64,000 nt of DNA from Leeuwenhoekiella marinoflava DSM 3653. GTDB taxonomy: Bacteria; Bacteroidota; Bacteroidia; Flavobacteriales; Flavobacteriaceae. Shown piece after piece: positions 33,618 to 43,066 of this stretch. The first letter of the stretch is position 1. The number at the start of each line of letters is the position of its first letter. The DNA lies in NCBI RefSeq assembly GCF_900129005.1, contig NZ_FQUN01000008.1:62001-126000 (forward strand). Direction: 5' to 3'. The notes beneath the pieces were generated by a model. The model did not search any database. It was given only the letters and a program-made list of their open reading frames with translations, and was not told the DNA's origin. The position numbers and the translations under genes are program-made.

Positions 33618-33625
33618 CAAAGGTA
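33618..33625 (-). promoter_or_regulatory. -7 element of gldBC promoter
   Basis: TACCTTTG on the minus strand matches TAnnTTTG, 12 bases upstream of the gldB ATG at 33605. No clear -33 TTG. The short gap leaves a leader of only a few bases. Confidence 0.45.
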
Positions 33626-33654
33626 GTATTTACAAACTATAAATCCTGTTTCTT

Positions 33655-34443
33655 ATGCAAACTGAAAAAGTAATCGATCACATTGTAACTTGGCTAAAAA
33701 CTTATGCAACAAACGCAAATATCAAGGGTTTTGTTGTAGGAATTAGCGGCGGGATTGATAGCGCCGTGACATCTAGCTTATGTGCCAAAACCGGTTTACG
33801 CGTACTTTGTGTAGAAATGCCAATTCACCAACCAGAGAGCCACGTCACCCGTGCTCAAGATCATATCGCCCAACTTAAAAAACGTTTTGCCAATGTTTCT
33901 GACGTGCGTGTTGACCTAACTGAAACTTTTGAAACCTTTAAAGCGACTTTACCCGTTGCAGATGTAAATCCTACTTTAGAGCTGAGCCTCGCCAATACAC
34001 GTGCAAGATTACGTATGAGTACGCTATACTACTTTGCCGGTTTACACGGATATCTAGTTGCTGGTACCGGAAATAAGGTCGAAGATTTTGGAGTAGGTTT
34101 TTATACTAAATATGGTGATGGCGGAGTAGATCTAAGCCCAATTGCAGATTTAATGAAAAGCGAAGTTTATGCTATTGCTAAAGAACTTGGCGTTCCTGAA
34201 AGCATACAAGTTGCTAAACCTACAGATGGCCTTTGGGGCGATGACCGCAGTGATGAAGATCAAATAGGAGCTACATACGACGAACTGGAATGGGCAATGC
34301 TTGAAGATGAAAAAGGTAAAAATGCCGCAGATTTTGAAGACCGTCAACAAAAAGTATTTACGATTTATAAAAGTTACAATAATGCAAACAAACACAAAAT
34401 GAAACCGATTCCAGTTTGTGAAATACCGGCAGAATTCAAATAA
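33655..34443 (+). CDS. nadE: NH3-dependent NAD+ synthetase
   Basis: 262 residues, ammonia-dependent type with no glutaminase domain. ATP pyrophosphatase P-loop GFVVGISGGIDSAVTSSLC, then NTRARLRMSTLYYFAG, GTGNKVEDFGVGFYTKYGDG and the C-terminal DGLWGDDRSDEDQIGATYDE. It makes NAD+ from deamido-NAD+. It diverges from gldB. Confidence 0.96.
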   Translation: MQTEKVIDHIVTWLKTYATNANIKGFVVGISGGIDSAVTSSLCAKTGLRVLCVEMPIHQPESHVTRAQDHIAQLKKRFANVSDVRVDLTETFETFKATLPVADVNPTLELSLANTRARLRMSTLYYFAGLHGYLVAGTGNKVEDFGVGFYTKYGDGGVDLSPIADLMKSEVYAIAKELGVPESIQVAKPTDGLWGDDRSDEDQIGATYDELEWAMLEDEKGKNAADFEDRQQKVFTIYKSYNNANKHKMKPIPVCEIPAEFK

Positions 34444-34540
34444 AATGTTCGTTTAACCTTTATATTTATTGTTACAGCGAAAACCATTTGCAAATAACAC
34501 AAATCGTGTTAATTTAGATAGCTAAAGATATTTAATCTCT

Positions 34541-35179
34541 ATGATTACAATTACAATAGCAGACCACCATCCCATCGTAACAGATGGATTAACGCACCTA
34601 TTAAAAGATATACAGCACGAGATTATAGATGTTGTTACAGATGGTGATCAGCTCATCCCATCTTTAGAAGAGCACGTGCCTGATCTTGTAATAATGGAGA
34701 TAGACATGCCTAACCTTCAAGGACTTTCTGCCATTAAAGAATTACGCAGATTATTTGCCGGAATCAAAATAATGGTTTTCAGTACGCATCCTGAAGGAAT
34801 GTATGCATTGAGCGCCATTAAAGCCGGAGCAATGGGCTATGTAGGCAAAACTGCAGATACCGATGTTGTTCTTAAAGCAATGCTACAAGTTGCCAGAGGC
34901 GGAATTTACCTCAACAACAATCTTGTTGAAATGCTTTCTAATTCTGATCCTTCTAAGAACAATTCGCTTGCTTATAAATACAAGAAACTTTCAACCCGGG
35001 AAACTGAAGTATTGAACTTACTTTCTTCCGGCAAGCGTAATAAAGATATTGCTGAAACTTTAGACATAAATGAAAAGACGGTAAGCACTTATAAAACGCG
35101 CTTACTTAAAAAACTAGATGCCAGTAGTCTTGCAGAATTGATTCAACAGGCACGTCTTTTACAAACTTCAGATCTTTAA
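34541..35179 (+). CDS. NarL/FixJ-type response regulator with Glu at the phosphorylation site
   Basis: 212 residues: receiver domain (1-120) and LuxR-type helix-turn-helix (about 145-210, LSTRETEVLNLLSSGKRNKD, then IAETLDINEKTVSTYKTRLL). The segment expected to be LxDxxMP reads VIMEIDMPN, with Glu53 where the phosphoacceptor Asp stands. The N-terminal acidic pair is reduced to AD (residues 7-8). The Lys (GYVGKTAD) remains. It may therefore be locked active or regulated without phosphorylation. No histidine kinase is adjacent. Its stop overlaps the dnaG stop by 4 bases. Confidence 0.9.
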   Translation: MITITIADHHPIVTDGLTHLLKDIQHEIIDVVTDGDQLIPSLEEHVPDLVIMEIDMPNLQGLSAIKELRRLFAGIKIMVFSTHPEGMYALSAIKAGAMGYVGKTADTDVVLKAMLQVARGGIYLNNNLVEMLSNSDPSKNNSLAYKYKKLSTRETEVLNLLSSGKRNKDIAETLDINEKTVSTYKTRLLKKLDASSLAELIQQARLLQTSDL

Positions 35180-37161
35180 CGCATAAATGGCATAATCACC
35201 AGATTCCGTTTTTTTGCAATGAGAACCTCGAGCGTTTTATAATCCTTATACTCTTCCATAAATTCTTTAGCATTTTCAGGAAGCTCGCCAGATTTTAGCT
35301 GATCGCCAAATTCTGACATTTTACTCTGTATAAGAAAGTGACGTAGATTCAGAAGCGTCTGCACCGTTTCTAAACCTGAATTGTCTTTTAAAGATTTCAC
35401 ATAAATCTCATGCGTATCCCACTTATGCAGCGTGTGTCTTTCAGGCTCAAAAGCTATGGAAGATATTTTACCCATAATCTCAGGCTCAAGAGTCTGCCCA
35501 AGCTGATCTAATTTAATCTCGCCTTCTTCACGCGTTAAATGCTCGATCAAAACCGGATAAATATTCTGAAAATCTTGATTAGCAAATTCTACCTCATCCT
35601 CCTGAAGATCTAAATAGATTTTCTCATAAATAATGAGTTCACGCTTGATCTCTTTCTCAACGAGGTTTCCGTCCTCATCTTCTTCAATAATCAGATCTAA
35701 AAATTCAACAGGCTCTTTACCAAAAGTTATCAGTAGCTTAATGATGTTTTGTTCCAACTCATACTGCCTGCGAAACTTAACTTTCTCCTCATTTTTTAGC
35801 GCAACCATTTCTCCATTACCACCAGCTTTAGGCTTCTCCTTTTTTACAGCCTCCTTATTTCCTTTATTGCGTATTTGCGCCAGCGTATTAAAAAGAACAT
35901 TTTCGGTGATATCCATAATACGAGCGCATTCTTGCACATAGATTTCACGCTTAATCACATCGGGGATTTTAGCTATACTTTCTACCATATCACGCACCAA
36001 ACCGGCCTTTTTTACCGGATCACCTTGTGCTTCCTTCACCAGCAAAGAAGCTTTATACTGAATAAAATCTTTAGCGTTTTCTTTTAAGAAATCTTCAACT
36101 TCGGTTAACGTATGCTTTCGCGAAAAGCTGTCCGGATCTTCTCCTTCTGGAAAACTACACACTTTCACGTTCATCCCCTGCTCCAGAATCAAATCTATAC
36201 CGCGTATCGAAGCGCGCTGTCCGGCCGCATCACCATCAAACAGAACCGTAATATTTGGAGTCAATCGATTTATTAAACGTATCTGCTCTGGCGTCAAAGC
36301 AGTTCCTGAAGAAGAAACAACATTCTCAATCCCCAGCTGATTCATCTGAATCACATCAGTATATCCTTCTACTAAAAAACAATTATCTTCTTTTGCTATT
36401 GACTGCTTGGCGTGATGAATACCGTAAAGCACTTTGGATTTATGATAGATATCGCTCTCTGGACTATTTAAATACTTTGCTGCTTTTTTCTCATTAGTTA
36501 GAATTCGCCCTCCAAAACCCAAAACTCTTCCGCTAAGTGATTGAATAGGAAACATCACACGACCTTTAAATCGGTCAAATTGCTTCTCTTCCTTTACGAT
36601 TGAAAGTCCGGTTTTTTCTAAATATTCTAATTTATAGCCTTTACGAATTGCTTCTGAAGTGAATGCATCCCAAGTATCAGGAGAATATCCCAACTGGAAC
36701 TTCCCTATGGTTTCTTCAGAAAAACCACGCTCTTTAAAATAAGTAAGTCCTATAGCTTTTCCTGGCTCACTATTCAGCAGTGTTTTATGAAAATAGTCTT
36801 TAGCAAACTCAGAAACCACATACATACTTTCCCGCTCATTCGCCTGCTCCTTCTGCTCGTCTGTCTGCTCGGTTTCTTCGACTTCTATATTGTACTTTTT
36901 TGCCAAATACTTTATAGCTTCAGGATACGTAAAATGCTCGTGTTCCATTAAAAAAGCAACTGCGTTCCCTCCTTTTCCACTTGAGAAATCTTTCCAAATT
37001 TGCTTTACAGGCGAAACCATAAAACTTGGCGAACGCTCATCTGTAAAAGGACTCAACCCTTTAAAGTTAGAACCCGATTTTTTCAACTGCACAAAATCCC
37101 CTATAACCTCCTCTACCCGAGCGGTTTCAAAAACAGTATCTATGGTGGTTTTAGAGATCAA
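35176..37161 (-). CDS. dnaG: DNA primase DnaG
   Basis: 661 residues. Primase core with RFKGRVMFPIQSLSGRVLGF and TOPRIM motifs LVEGYTDVIQM and VLFDGDAAGQRASIRGID, all intact. The N-terminal domain has the CHC2 zinc-ribbon layout but none of its ligands: GLSPFTDERSPSF (Cys to Ser, His to Thr) and IWKDFSSGKGGNAV (CxxC lost). The C-terminal region beyond residue 430 is divergent and charged and should bind the helicase DnaB. In-frame palindrome GCTTTCGCGAAAAGC at 36114-36128. Confidence 0.95.
   Translation of the reverse strand: MISKTTIDTVFETARVEEVIGDFVQLKKSGSNFKGLSPFTDERSPSFMVSPVKQIWKDFSSGKGGNAVAFLMEHEHFTYPEAIKYLAKKYNIEVEETEQTDEQKEQANERESMYVVSEFAKDYFHKTLLNSEPGKAIGLTYFKERGFSEETIGKFQLGYSPDTWDAFTSEAIRKGYKLEYLEKTGLSIVKEEKQFDRFKGRVMFPIQSLSGRVLGFGGRILTNEKKAAKYLNSPESDIYHKSKVLYGIHHAKQSIAKEDNCFLVEGYTDVIQMNQLGIENVVSSSGTALTPEQIRLINRLTPNITVLFDGDAAGQRASIRGIDLILEQGMNVKVCSFPEGEDPDSFSRKHTLTEVEDFLKENAKDFIQYKASLLVKEAQGDPVKKAGLVRDMVESIAKIPDVIKREIYVQECARIMDITENVLFNTLAQIRNKGNKEAVKKEKPKAGGNGEMVALKNEEKVKFRRQYELEQNIIKLLITFGKEPVEFLDLIIEEDEDGNLVEKEIKRELIIYEKIYLDLQEDEVEFANQDFQNIYPVLIEHLTREEGEIKLDQLGQTLEPEIMGKISSIAFEPERHTLHKWDTHEIYVKSLKDNSGLETVQTLLNLRHFLIQSKMSEFGDQLKSGELPENAKEFMEEYKDYKTLEVLIAKKRNLVIMPFMR
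36114..36128. repeat. In-gene palindrome GCTTTCGCGAAAAGC (dnaG)
   Basis: GCTTT and AAAGC arms around CGCG, with one extra A, in-frame as FSRKH in DnaG. Same core as the aminotransferase copy. Confidence 0.6.
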
Positions 37162-37219
37162 ATTATTGCTGTTTACTAAGTATTAAAAAGAATGTTTGCA
37201 AATTTACTACAATAAAAAA

Positions 37220-37244
37220 ACCTGTACGAGATTAAGCGACAGGT
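37220..37244 (-). terminator. Terminator after the outer membrane protein gene
   Basis: ACCTGT (37220-37225) and ACAGGT (37239-37244) with a 13-base loop; on the minus strand the stem runs into TTTTTTT. It lies 36 bases after the stop of the barrel gene. Confidence 0.65.
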
Positions 37245-37280
37245 CTTGAAAGTCTTTTTTCTTACTGATACAAAAAGCTC

Positions 37281-38315
37281 CTAATCCATATCAAAACGCA
37301 AGCCTACAGAAATGTTGCGCTGCGCTACCGGATTGTTTTTAAAGATGGTGTTCAAGTCATATTTCACATAAAGTGCCGTCCCACCAAAAGCAACGTAACC
37401 ACTCAAACCGTATATAAAATTATTCGTATTAAAATTCTGCTTAAATTTATCTTTACGATCATCACCATTTTCTTCATATTTCAGTTTTTGAATAGTCAAT
37501 AAATTGAAGCCGGCATAACCACCCAATCCTATTTTAAACTGATTTCTCGTTGAATACCTAAAATAGTTATCACCGGTGTGTTTTGTTGAAGGACCAAATT
37601 CAAAATGAACAGGAAAAACCAAATGATCCATTCTGAACTTTGACTTATCTAAATTTAAAGGGAAAGTCTCTAAAACCGTCTGATCACCTTGCTCAACCAA
37701 ATACTGATTATCATCTAATTTCAACCCGTTAAACTGAAAACTAAACCCGTATTTTAAGCGAAGAAAATTAGAGTTTGTAAACACCCGGGTTTTCCAGGCA
37801 AGACCCAATTCAAAAAAGCGGCTGCCTCCTATTTTATAAGGTGAATCATTAAGAGATTGCCCTTCAATTAACGCATTATTAAAACCGATAGCCAGAACAA
37901 GATCTGAAGTTGTACGGCGGTCATAAATAACCTCTTTTTTATCATTACCCAACTGCAGCTTTTCTTTTCCTATAAAAATCCCAAAAACAGAGTCGTCTTC
38001 AAAATCGGCATCATTACGCTCCAGAAGATCAATTTTACTTTCTAGAATAGCCAGTTTATCCTCTATATTTCTGGCATGTTTTTTTGCAGCTTCTTTCTTC
38101 AAAACCGATGCCTCTTCTGCGGTTAGTTCGCCACTTTCCTGGCGTTTATTAATCGCGAGGACTTCAATTTTTAGCGCTTCTTTCTCATCAAGAACCACCT
38201 GTTCTTTCTGAGCTTGTAATTCTAAAACAGTCTCCTGCTTCTTAGTGGTTTGAGCACTTATTTTTACAGGCAATAAACTGATTCCGGCGATTAAAAGTAG
38301 TAGTAACGTTCTCAT
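37281..38315 (-). CDS. Outer membrane beta-barrel protein with N-terminal coiled coil
   Basis: 344 residues. Signal peptide (MRTLLLLLIAGISLLPVKISAQ). Residues about 30-100 form a Glu/Lys-rich coiled coil. From about 105 alternating strands such as SDLVLAIGFNNALIEGQ, FFELGLAWKTRVF and FKIGLGGYAGFNLL end in the barrel-type C-terminus NISVGLRFDMD. Probably a porin-like or PorT-like barrel (inference). Downstream of an ECF sigma factor and its membrane partner, so it may be their target or envelope sensor. Confidence 0.8.
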   Translation of the reverse strand: MRTLLLLLIAGISLLPVKISAQTTKKQETVLELQAQKEQVVLDEKEALKIEVLAINKRQESGELTAEEASVLKKEAAKKHARNIEDKLAILESKIDLLERNDADFEDDSVFGIFIGKEKLQLGNDKKEVIYDRRTTSDLVLAIGFNNALIEGQSLNDSPYKIGGSRFFELGLAWKTRVFTNSNFLRLKYGFSFQFNGLKLDDNQYLVEQGDQTVLETFPLNLDKSKFRMDHLVFPVHFEFGPSTKHTGDNYFRYSTRNQFKIGLGGYAGFNLLTIQKLKYEENGDDRKDKFKQNFNTNNFIYGLSGYVAFGGTALYVKYDLNTIFKNNPVAQRNISVGLRFDMD

Positions 38316-38399
38316 AATTTTTGATTTAGTTTCAGGATTTCGCTCTCCGCCCTGTTGGCAGAGAGCAATTTCCCAAAGATTGATGAATGAATGTTTGTT

Positions 38400-39140
38400 T
38401 TAATTATTGCGTGAAGCTACAGCTTCTCTGGCTTTTAGAAAGCCCTCTTTGAGCGCTTCAAAAATGCGGTCTCTAAAAGAGGGATCCAGCTCTTCTTCAA
38501 CCTCATACAGCAATGCTTCTGCACTTACTGTATTACGCTCCTTATCAAATACTTTTTCTGAAATTATATCACGCTGCGCATCCCGCAAAAGTTTATCTAT
38601 TTCTGCATCAGAATAGGCAACTCCCGTGTTTTGCTGCTCTTGTACTTTTGTAATCAAAGCATCTACTTCTGCATCTATTTTTTGCTGTACAGGAGCTTCT
38701 AAAGTTTCTTTCTTTTGTGAAGTTTCAACTGCAGCAATTGCTTCTTTTTGTTTAGCAGAAATCTCAACTTTTGGACGGCTTTCTTTTTCTGTTGGCTTTT
38801 CTTGAACAAGTACTATTTCTTCTCTAACGGACTCCTTATCAACAAGCTCATTTTGTTGCTGCTCTACCGGAGTCGTTCTTTCGGTTTCAATTTTTTCTAC
38901 CGGAGTTTCTACAACTTGAATATGCTGATTCTCATTTATACTGAAAAAGAATTTTCCGCTTATAATTAAAACTCCTATAAAACTCGCTGCGAGTAAAAGC
39001 CAGCCGTAGTTCTTTTTACTTTTCCGCTTTGCGGAAGTATCAAGACCTTGTTCTATGCGCTCCCAAGCATCAGACGATGGCTTAATCTCTCGCTGCTCCA
39101 GCCGCTCACGCATATTTTCTTCAAATTTTATCGGCGCCAT
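38400..39140 (-). CDS. Single-pass membrane protein, putative anti-sigma factor
   Basis: 246 residues. The N-terminal cytoplasmic part (ENMRERLEQREIKPSSDAWE, then RIEQGL) precedes a membrane helix at about 45-66 (GWLLLAASFIGVLIISGKFF). A long periplasmic Glu/Lys/Gln-rich coiled part follows. It overlaps the ECF sigma gene by 20 bases, which is the usual coupling of a sigma with its anti-sigma. No zinc anti-sigma motif is seen. A perfect TTCCGC TTT GCGGAA palindrome at 39022-39036 encodes SAKRKS. Confidence 0.7.
   Translation of the reverse strand: MAPIKFEENMRERLEQREIKPSSDAWERIEQGLDTSAKRKSKKNYGWLLLAASFIGVLIISGKFFFSINENQHIQVVETPVEKIETERTTPVEQQQNELVDKESVREEIVLVQEKPTEKESRPKVEISAKQKEAIAAVETSQKKETLEAPVQQKIDAEVDALITKVQEQQNTGVAYSDAEIDKLLRDAQRDIISEKVFDKERNTVSAEALLYEVEEELDPSFRDRIFEALKEGFLKAREAVASRNN
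39022..39036. repeat. In-gene palindrome TTCCGC-TTT-GCGGAA (anti-sigma-like gene)
   Basis: Perfect 6-bp arms with a 3-base loop, in-frame (SAKRKS), just before the membrane helix. Same arms as the murD copy. Confidence 0.6.
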
Positions 39141-39690
39141 ATCTATACGTATTTAATTGACTTAACTTTTGTTGAAGCAGCTTTCTGGCTTTAAACAGTT
39201 GGCTTTTTGAAGTACTCTCTGCGATGTCTAGTATCTTTGCAATTTCCTGATGCTTGTATCCTTCTATGGCATACATCACAAAAACGGCTCTATACCCTTC
39301 TGGCAACTGATCTATTAAAAGTTGAATATGCTCAACCTCCAGATCGCTATCCTGCGGATTGTAAGTAGGATCATCTCCCTGATTTTCATAATCTGTAAAA
39401 ATCATTTTTTGCTCTTTACGCAGGTACGAAATAGACTCGTTTACCATAATACGGCGCACCCAACCTTCAAAACTACCTTCGTCTCTAAAGCGATCCAGAT
39501 TTTTAAACACCTTTAAAAACCCGTTACACATTGCTTCTTCAGCTTGCATGATGTCTTTTAAATACCTTCTGCAAACACTTAACATTTTAGGTGAATGTAA
39601 CTCATACAATCTTCGCTGCGCTTCCCGGTTTCCCTTTGCCGCCCTTTTAATAAGCTGTTTTTCGTTATTGAAGAATGTAATGACTTTCAC
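39121..39690 (-). CDS. RNA polymerase ECF sigma factor (sigma-70 family)
   Basis: 189 residues. Region 2: EAQRRLYELHSPKMLSVCRR, then EEAMCNGFLKVFKNLDRF and GWVRRIMVNESISYLRK. Region 4: LPEGYRAVFVMYAIEGYKHQ, then EIAKILDIAESTSKSQLFKA. Directs transcription of envelope-related genes in response to a signal passed by a membrane partner, here the overlapping downstream gene. Start GTG at 39688-39690. Confidence 0.92.
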   Translation of the reverse strand: MKVITFFNNEKQLIKRAAKGNREAQRRLYELHSPKMLSVCRRYLKDIMQAEEAMCNGFLKVFKNLDRFRDEGSFEGWVRRIMVNESISYLRKEQKMIFTDYENQGDDPTYNPQDSDLEVEHIQLLIDQLPEGYRAVFVMYAIEGYKHQEIAKILDIAESTSKSQLFKARKLLQQKLSQLNTYRYGADKI

Positions 39691-39811
39691 AAAACCTGTT
39701 TTAAGCTGCTTTTATATGTATAGAGACGCAGCATTTTTTAAAATGGTTGCCTGGAAGAAAAATACTTTTGAAATAAAATTATAATTTACTGAATTTCAGC
39801 ATTTTAATAAT

Positions 39812-40789
39812 CTATTTTTTTCGTTCAATTACATAGTTTACCATCAAAATCAAAGCATCTTTATACTTAGACTCCGGATATTTATTGAGTAATTGTAGCG
39901 CTTCTTGCTGTAATGCTTTCATTTTAGTCACGGCATAATCCAATCCACCGGACTCTTTCACATAAGCGATTACTTCGTTTACGCGCTTTTTATCTTTATT
40001 ATGATTCTTAACCGAATTTATAAGCCACTTGCGTTGTTGCTTATTACTGTTATTTACGGCGTAGATCAGCGGCAAGGTCATTTTTTGCTCTTTGATATCA
40101 ATACCGGTAGGCTTTCCTATTTTTTGAGTTCCGTAGTCAAAAAGATCATCTTTAATCTGAAAAGCGAGACCTATAAGTTCGCCAAATTTACGCATCGTCT
40201 CGATATCCTTTTTACCAGCGTGAACCGCACAAGCGCCCATAGCACAACAGGCAGCGATAAGTGTCGCCGTTTTTTGCCGAATAATCTCAAAATAAATTTC
40301 TTCGGTAATATCAAGATTTCGGGCTTTTTCAATCTGTAATAATTCGCCCTCGCTCATCTCGCGTACAGCAACTGAAATGATCTGAAGCAAATCAAAATCA
40401 CCATTATCTATAGAAAGCAAAAGACCTTTCGACAATAAAAAATCACCCACGAGTACGGCGATTTTATTTTTCCAAAGAGCATTAAGACTGAAGAATCCGC
40501 GCCTGCGGTAACTGTCATCTACCACATCATCGTGAACCAGCGTGGCGGTATGTATCAACTCTATTACAGATGCACCGCGATAAGTACGATCGTTAAGGCG
40601 CTCATCTCCCAGCATTTTTGCAACGAGAAAGACAAACATAGGTCGCATCTGCTTCCCTTTGCGGTTCACTATGTAATGCGTAATGCGATTGAGTAGCGGA
40701 ACTTTAGATTTCATTGAAAGCGAAAACTTTTGCTCAAAGAGTTCCATCTCGTGAGCAATAGGCTGCTTAATTTGTTCGGCTACTTTCAA
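39812..40789 (-). CDS. Polyprenyl diphosphate synthase
   Basis: 325 residues from TTG 40787-40789 (then KVAEQIKQPIAHEMELFEQ), which gives the usual family length and start. Longer in-frame readings to 40909 exist but overlap rlmN. First Asp-rich motif in HTATLVHDDVVDDS, second in IKDDLFDYG. GKQMRPMFVFL is also conserved. It makes a long-chain prenyl diphosphate for the quinone side chain. It lies 28 bases after rlmN. Confidence 0.9.
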   Translation of the reverse strand: MKVAEQIKQPIAHEMELFEQKFSLSMKSKVPLLNRITHYIVNRKGKQMRPMFVFLVAKMLGDERLNDRTYRGASVIELIHTATLVHDDVVDDSYRRRGFFSLNALWKNKIAVLVGDFLLSKGLLLSIDNGDFDLLQIISVAVREMSEGELLQIEKARNLDITEEIYFEIIRQKTATLIAACCAMGACAVHAGKKDIETMRKFGELIGLAFQIKDDLFDYGTQKIGKPTGIDIKEQKMTLPLIYAVNNSNKQQRKWLINSVKNHNKDKKRVNEVIAYVKESGGLDYAVTKMKALQQEALQLLNKYPESKYKDALILMVNYVIERKK

Positions 40790-40817
40790 TGTTCTGAGTA
40801 ATTCGTTTTTATAATTT

Positions 40818-41861
40818 TCAGGCTTCTTTGTTAGCAAGTTGCCCGCAAGCGGCATCAATATCTTTTCCGCGAGAGCGACGCACGGTAACCGTGATACCTC
40901 TATCTTCAAGCTTTGCTACATACCTGTTTATCGCCTCAGGATCTGCCTGTTGAAACTGGCCGTCATCAATAGGATTGTATTCAATCAAATTCACCTTACT
41001 CGGCACTGCCAGGCAAAAATCTATTAACGCTTCAATATCTTTATCCTGATCATTTATACCACGCCAAACTACGTATTCGTAGGTAATGCGCTTTTTAGTT
41101 TTGATATACCAGTACTGCAATGCATCTTTTAACTCCTGAAGCGGCATCTGCTCATTAAACGGCATAATATCGGTACGAACATCATCTAAAGCTGAGTGTA
41201 AAGAAACCGCCAGATTGAATTTGACTTCATCATCGGCCATTTTCTTTATAATCTTAGGAACACCAGAAGTTGAGACCGTAATACGCCTGGGAGACATCCC
41301 CAGACCTTCAGGATCTGTGATTTTCTCAATAGACTTAACCACGTTATTGTAATTCATCAACGGCTCTCCCATCCCCATAAAAACGATGTTAGAAAGCGGC
41401 CTGTTGTGATATAAACGGCTTTGCTGATCTATCGCTACAACCTGATCAAAGATTTCATCAGGGTTAAGATTACGCATACGCTTTAAACGAGCGGTTGCAC
41501 AAAACTTACAATTGAGACTGCATCCCACCTGTGAAGAAACACAAGCTGTGGTCCTTGAAGAAGTAGGAATCAAAACAGATTCTACAATAAGACCATCATG
41601 CAATTTTACTGCATTTTTAATCGTACCGTCAGTACTACGCTGCATCTGATCAACCTTGATGTGATTGATCACAAAGTGCTCATCCAGAAAGGTTCGGGTT
41701 TCTTTAGAGAGATTAGTCATATCTTCAAAAACGTGCGCGCCTTTGTTCCATAACCATTCATAAACCTGATTCCCACGAAAAGCCTTTTCGCCTTGAGCGA
41801 CAAAGTAATCTCGCAACTCATCACGTGTAAGTGCCCGTATGTCTTTTTTAGTTTTTATCAC
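40818..41861 (-). CDS. rlmN: Dual-specificity RNA methyltransferase RlmN
   Basis: 347 residues. Radical-SAM cluster motif CSLNCKFCATARL (CxxxCxxC), VFMGMGEPLMNYNNV, VSTSGVPKIIKKM, and the methyl-carrying C-terminal Cys in DAACGQL. Methylates C2 of A2503 in 23S rRNA and A37 of tRNAs. Intact. Confidence 0.96.
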   Translation of the reverse strand: MIKTKKDIRALTRDELRDYFVAQGEKAFRGNQVYEWLWNKGAHVFEDMTNLSKETRTFLDEHFVINHIKVDQMQRSTDGTIKNAVKLHDGLIVESVLIPTSSRTTACVSSQVGCSLNCKFCATARLKRMRNLNPDEIFDQVVAIDQQSRLYHNRPLSNIVFMGMGEPLMNYNNVVKSIEKITDPEGLGMSPRRITVSTSGVPKIIKKMADDEVKFNLAVSLHSALDDVRTDIMPFNEQMPLQELKDALQYWYIKTKKRITYEYVVWRGINDQDKDIEALIDFCLAVPSKVNLIEYNPIDDGQFQQADPEAINRYVAKLEDRGITVTVRRSRGKDIDAACGQLANKEA

Positions 41862-41921
41862 GCTGCAAAGATACCAATTAGCAGCGTGTTAGCTATAACA
41901 GGTTTCCTAACTTTTAAGCAT

Positions 41922-41956
41922 AAAAAATCCCCGATAAAATTAACCGGGGATTTTTT
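41922..41956 (-). terminator. Terminator after queA
   Basis: AAAAAATCCCCG (41922-41933) and CGGGGATTTTTT (41945-41956) form a perfect 12-bp stem with an 11-base loop, 20 bases past the queA stop. The T run on both sides makes it usable in both directions. Confidence 0.9.
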
Positions 41957-41976
41957 ATAAGAATAGCTCTTTTAGA

Positions 41977-43026
41977 TTAGATGATTAACATCGCATCACC
42001 GTAGCTATAGAATTTATATTTCTCCTTCACTGCTTCTTCATAAGCCTCTTTCATAAACTCGTGACCTGCAAAAGCAGATACCATCATCATCAACGTTGAC
42101 TTAGGTGTATGAAAGTTTGTAATCATACAATTGGCAATACTGAAATCGTAAGGAGGAAAAATAAACTTATTGGTCCATCCACTGAATTCATTAAGCGTGT
42201 GATTAGAACTTACCGAACTTTCTAGCGCACGCATTACCGTAGTACCTACTGCACAAATTCTTCGGTTTTCACTAATTGCATTATTAATAGTAGCAGTCGC
42301 CGGAGCGTGTATGTATGCCTCTTCACTATCCATTTTATGCTTAGAAAGATCTTCTACCTCAACCGGACTAAAAGTACCCAGACCAACGTGGAGAGTTACC
42401 TCTGCAAAATTAAGCCCTTTGATTTCCAAACGTTTTAGCAAGTGCTTACTAAAGTGTAGACCTGCAGTAGGAGCAGCAACTGCGCCTTCTTCTTTTGCAA
42501 AAATCGTTTGGTAACGCTCTGCATCTTCCGGCTCTACTTCTCTTTTGATGTATTTAGGAAGTGGCGTTTCACCGAGTTCTGTCAATTTATTTCTAAATTC
42601 TTCATAAGACCCGTCGTATAAGAAACGTAATGTTCTACCACGAGAAGTTGTGTTATCTATAACCTCAGCGACCAAGCTCTCATCATCACCAAAATACAAT
42701 TTATTACCAATACGTATTTTACGAGCAGGATCTACAAGAACATCCCAAAGACGCGTTTCTGAATTCAATTCCCTTAATAAGAAAACTTCAATACGCGCTC
42801 CGGTTTTTTCTTTGTTACCATAAAGACGTGCCGGAAAAACTTTAGTGTTATTCAACACCATCACATCATCTGCATCAAAGTAATCGATAATATCTTTAAA
42901 TAGCTTGTGCTCGATGGTTTGTGTTTTGCGGTTAAGAACCATCAATCTGGCTTCATCCCGATTCTCTGCAGGGTATTCAGCAAGAAGCTCTTTTGGCAAA
43001 TCAAAGTTAAAATGTGAAAGTTTCAT
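41977..43026 (-). CDS. queA: S-adenosylmethionine:tRNA ribosyltransferase-isomerase QueA
   Basis: 349 residues from ATG 43024-43026 ([20 protein letters not shown]); a start two codons upstream is possible. Conserved [45 protein letters not shown] and [16 protein letters not shown]. Adds the cyclopentene ring during queuosine synthesis at tRNA position 34. Promoter at 43067. Confidence 0.96.
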   Translation of the reverse strand: MKLSHFNFDLPKELLAEYPAENRDEARLMVLNRKTQTIEHKLFKDIIDYFDADDVMVLNNTKVFPARLYGNKEKTGARIEVFLLRELNSETRLWDVLVDPARKIRIGNKLYFGDDESLVAEVIDNTTSRGRTLRFLYDGSYEEFRNKLTELGETPLPKYIKREVEPEDAERYQTIFAKEEGAVAAPTAGLHFSKHLLKRLEIKGLNFAEVTLHVGLGTFSPVEVEDLSKHKMDSEEAYIHAPATATINNAISENRRICAVGTTVMRALESSVSSNHTLNEFSGWTNKFIFPPYDFSIANCMITNFHTPKSTLMMMVSAFAGHEFMKEAYEEAVKEKYKFYSYGDAMLII

Positions 43027-43066
43027 TCCCATGGGACGTCTGTTTTTAGGTATTTAAAATAGCGTG

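Noticed and set aside
33605-33620. Upstream TTG start of gldB
   Set aside because: It lies inside the -7 box of the gldBC promoter; the ATG at 33605 fits.
38342-38366. Hairpin GCTCTC..GAGAGC between the anti-sigma-like and barrel genes as a terminator
   Set aside because: No T-rich tract follows on the minus strand, so termination is not supported; it may be a processing or partial-attenuation structure.
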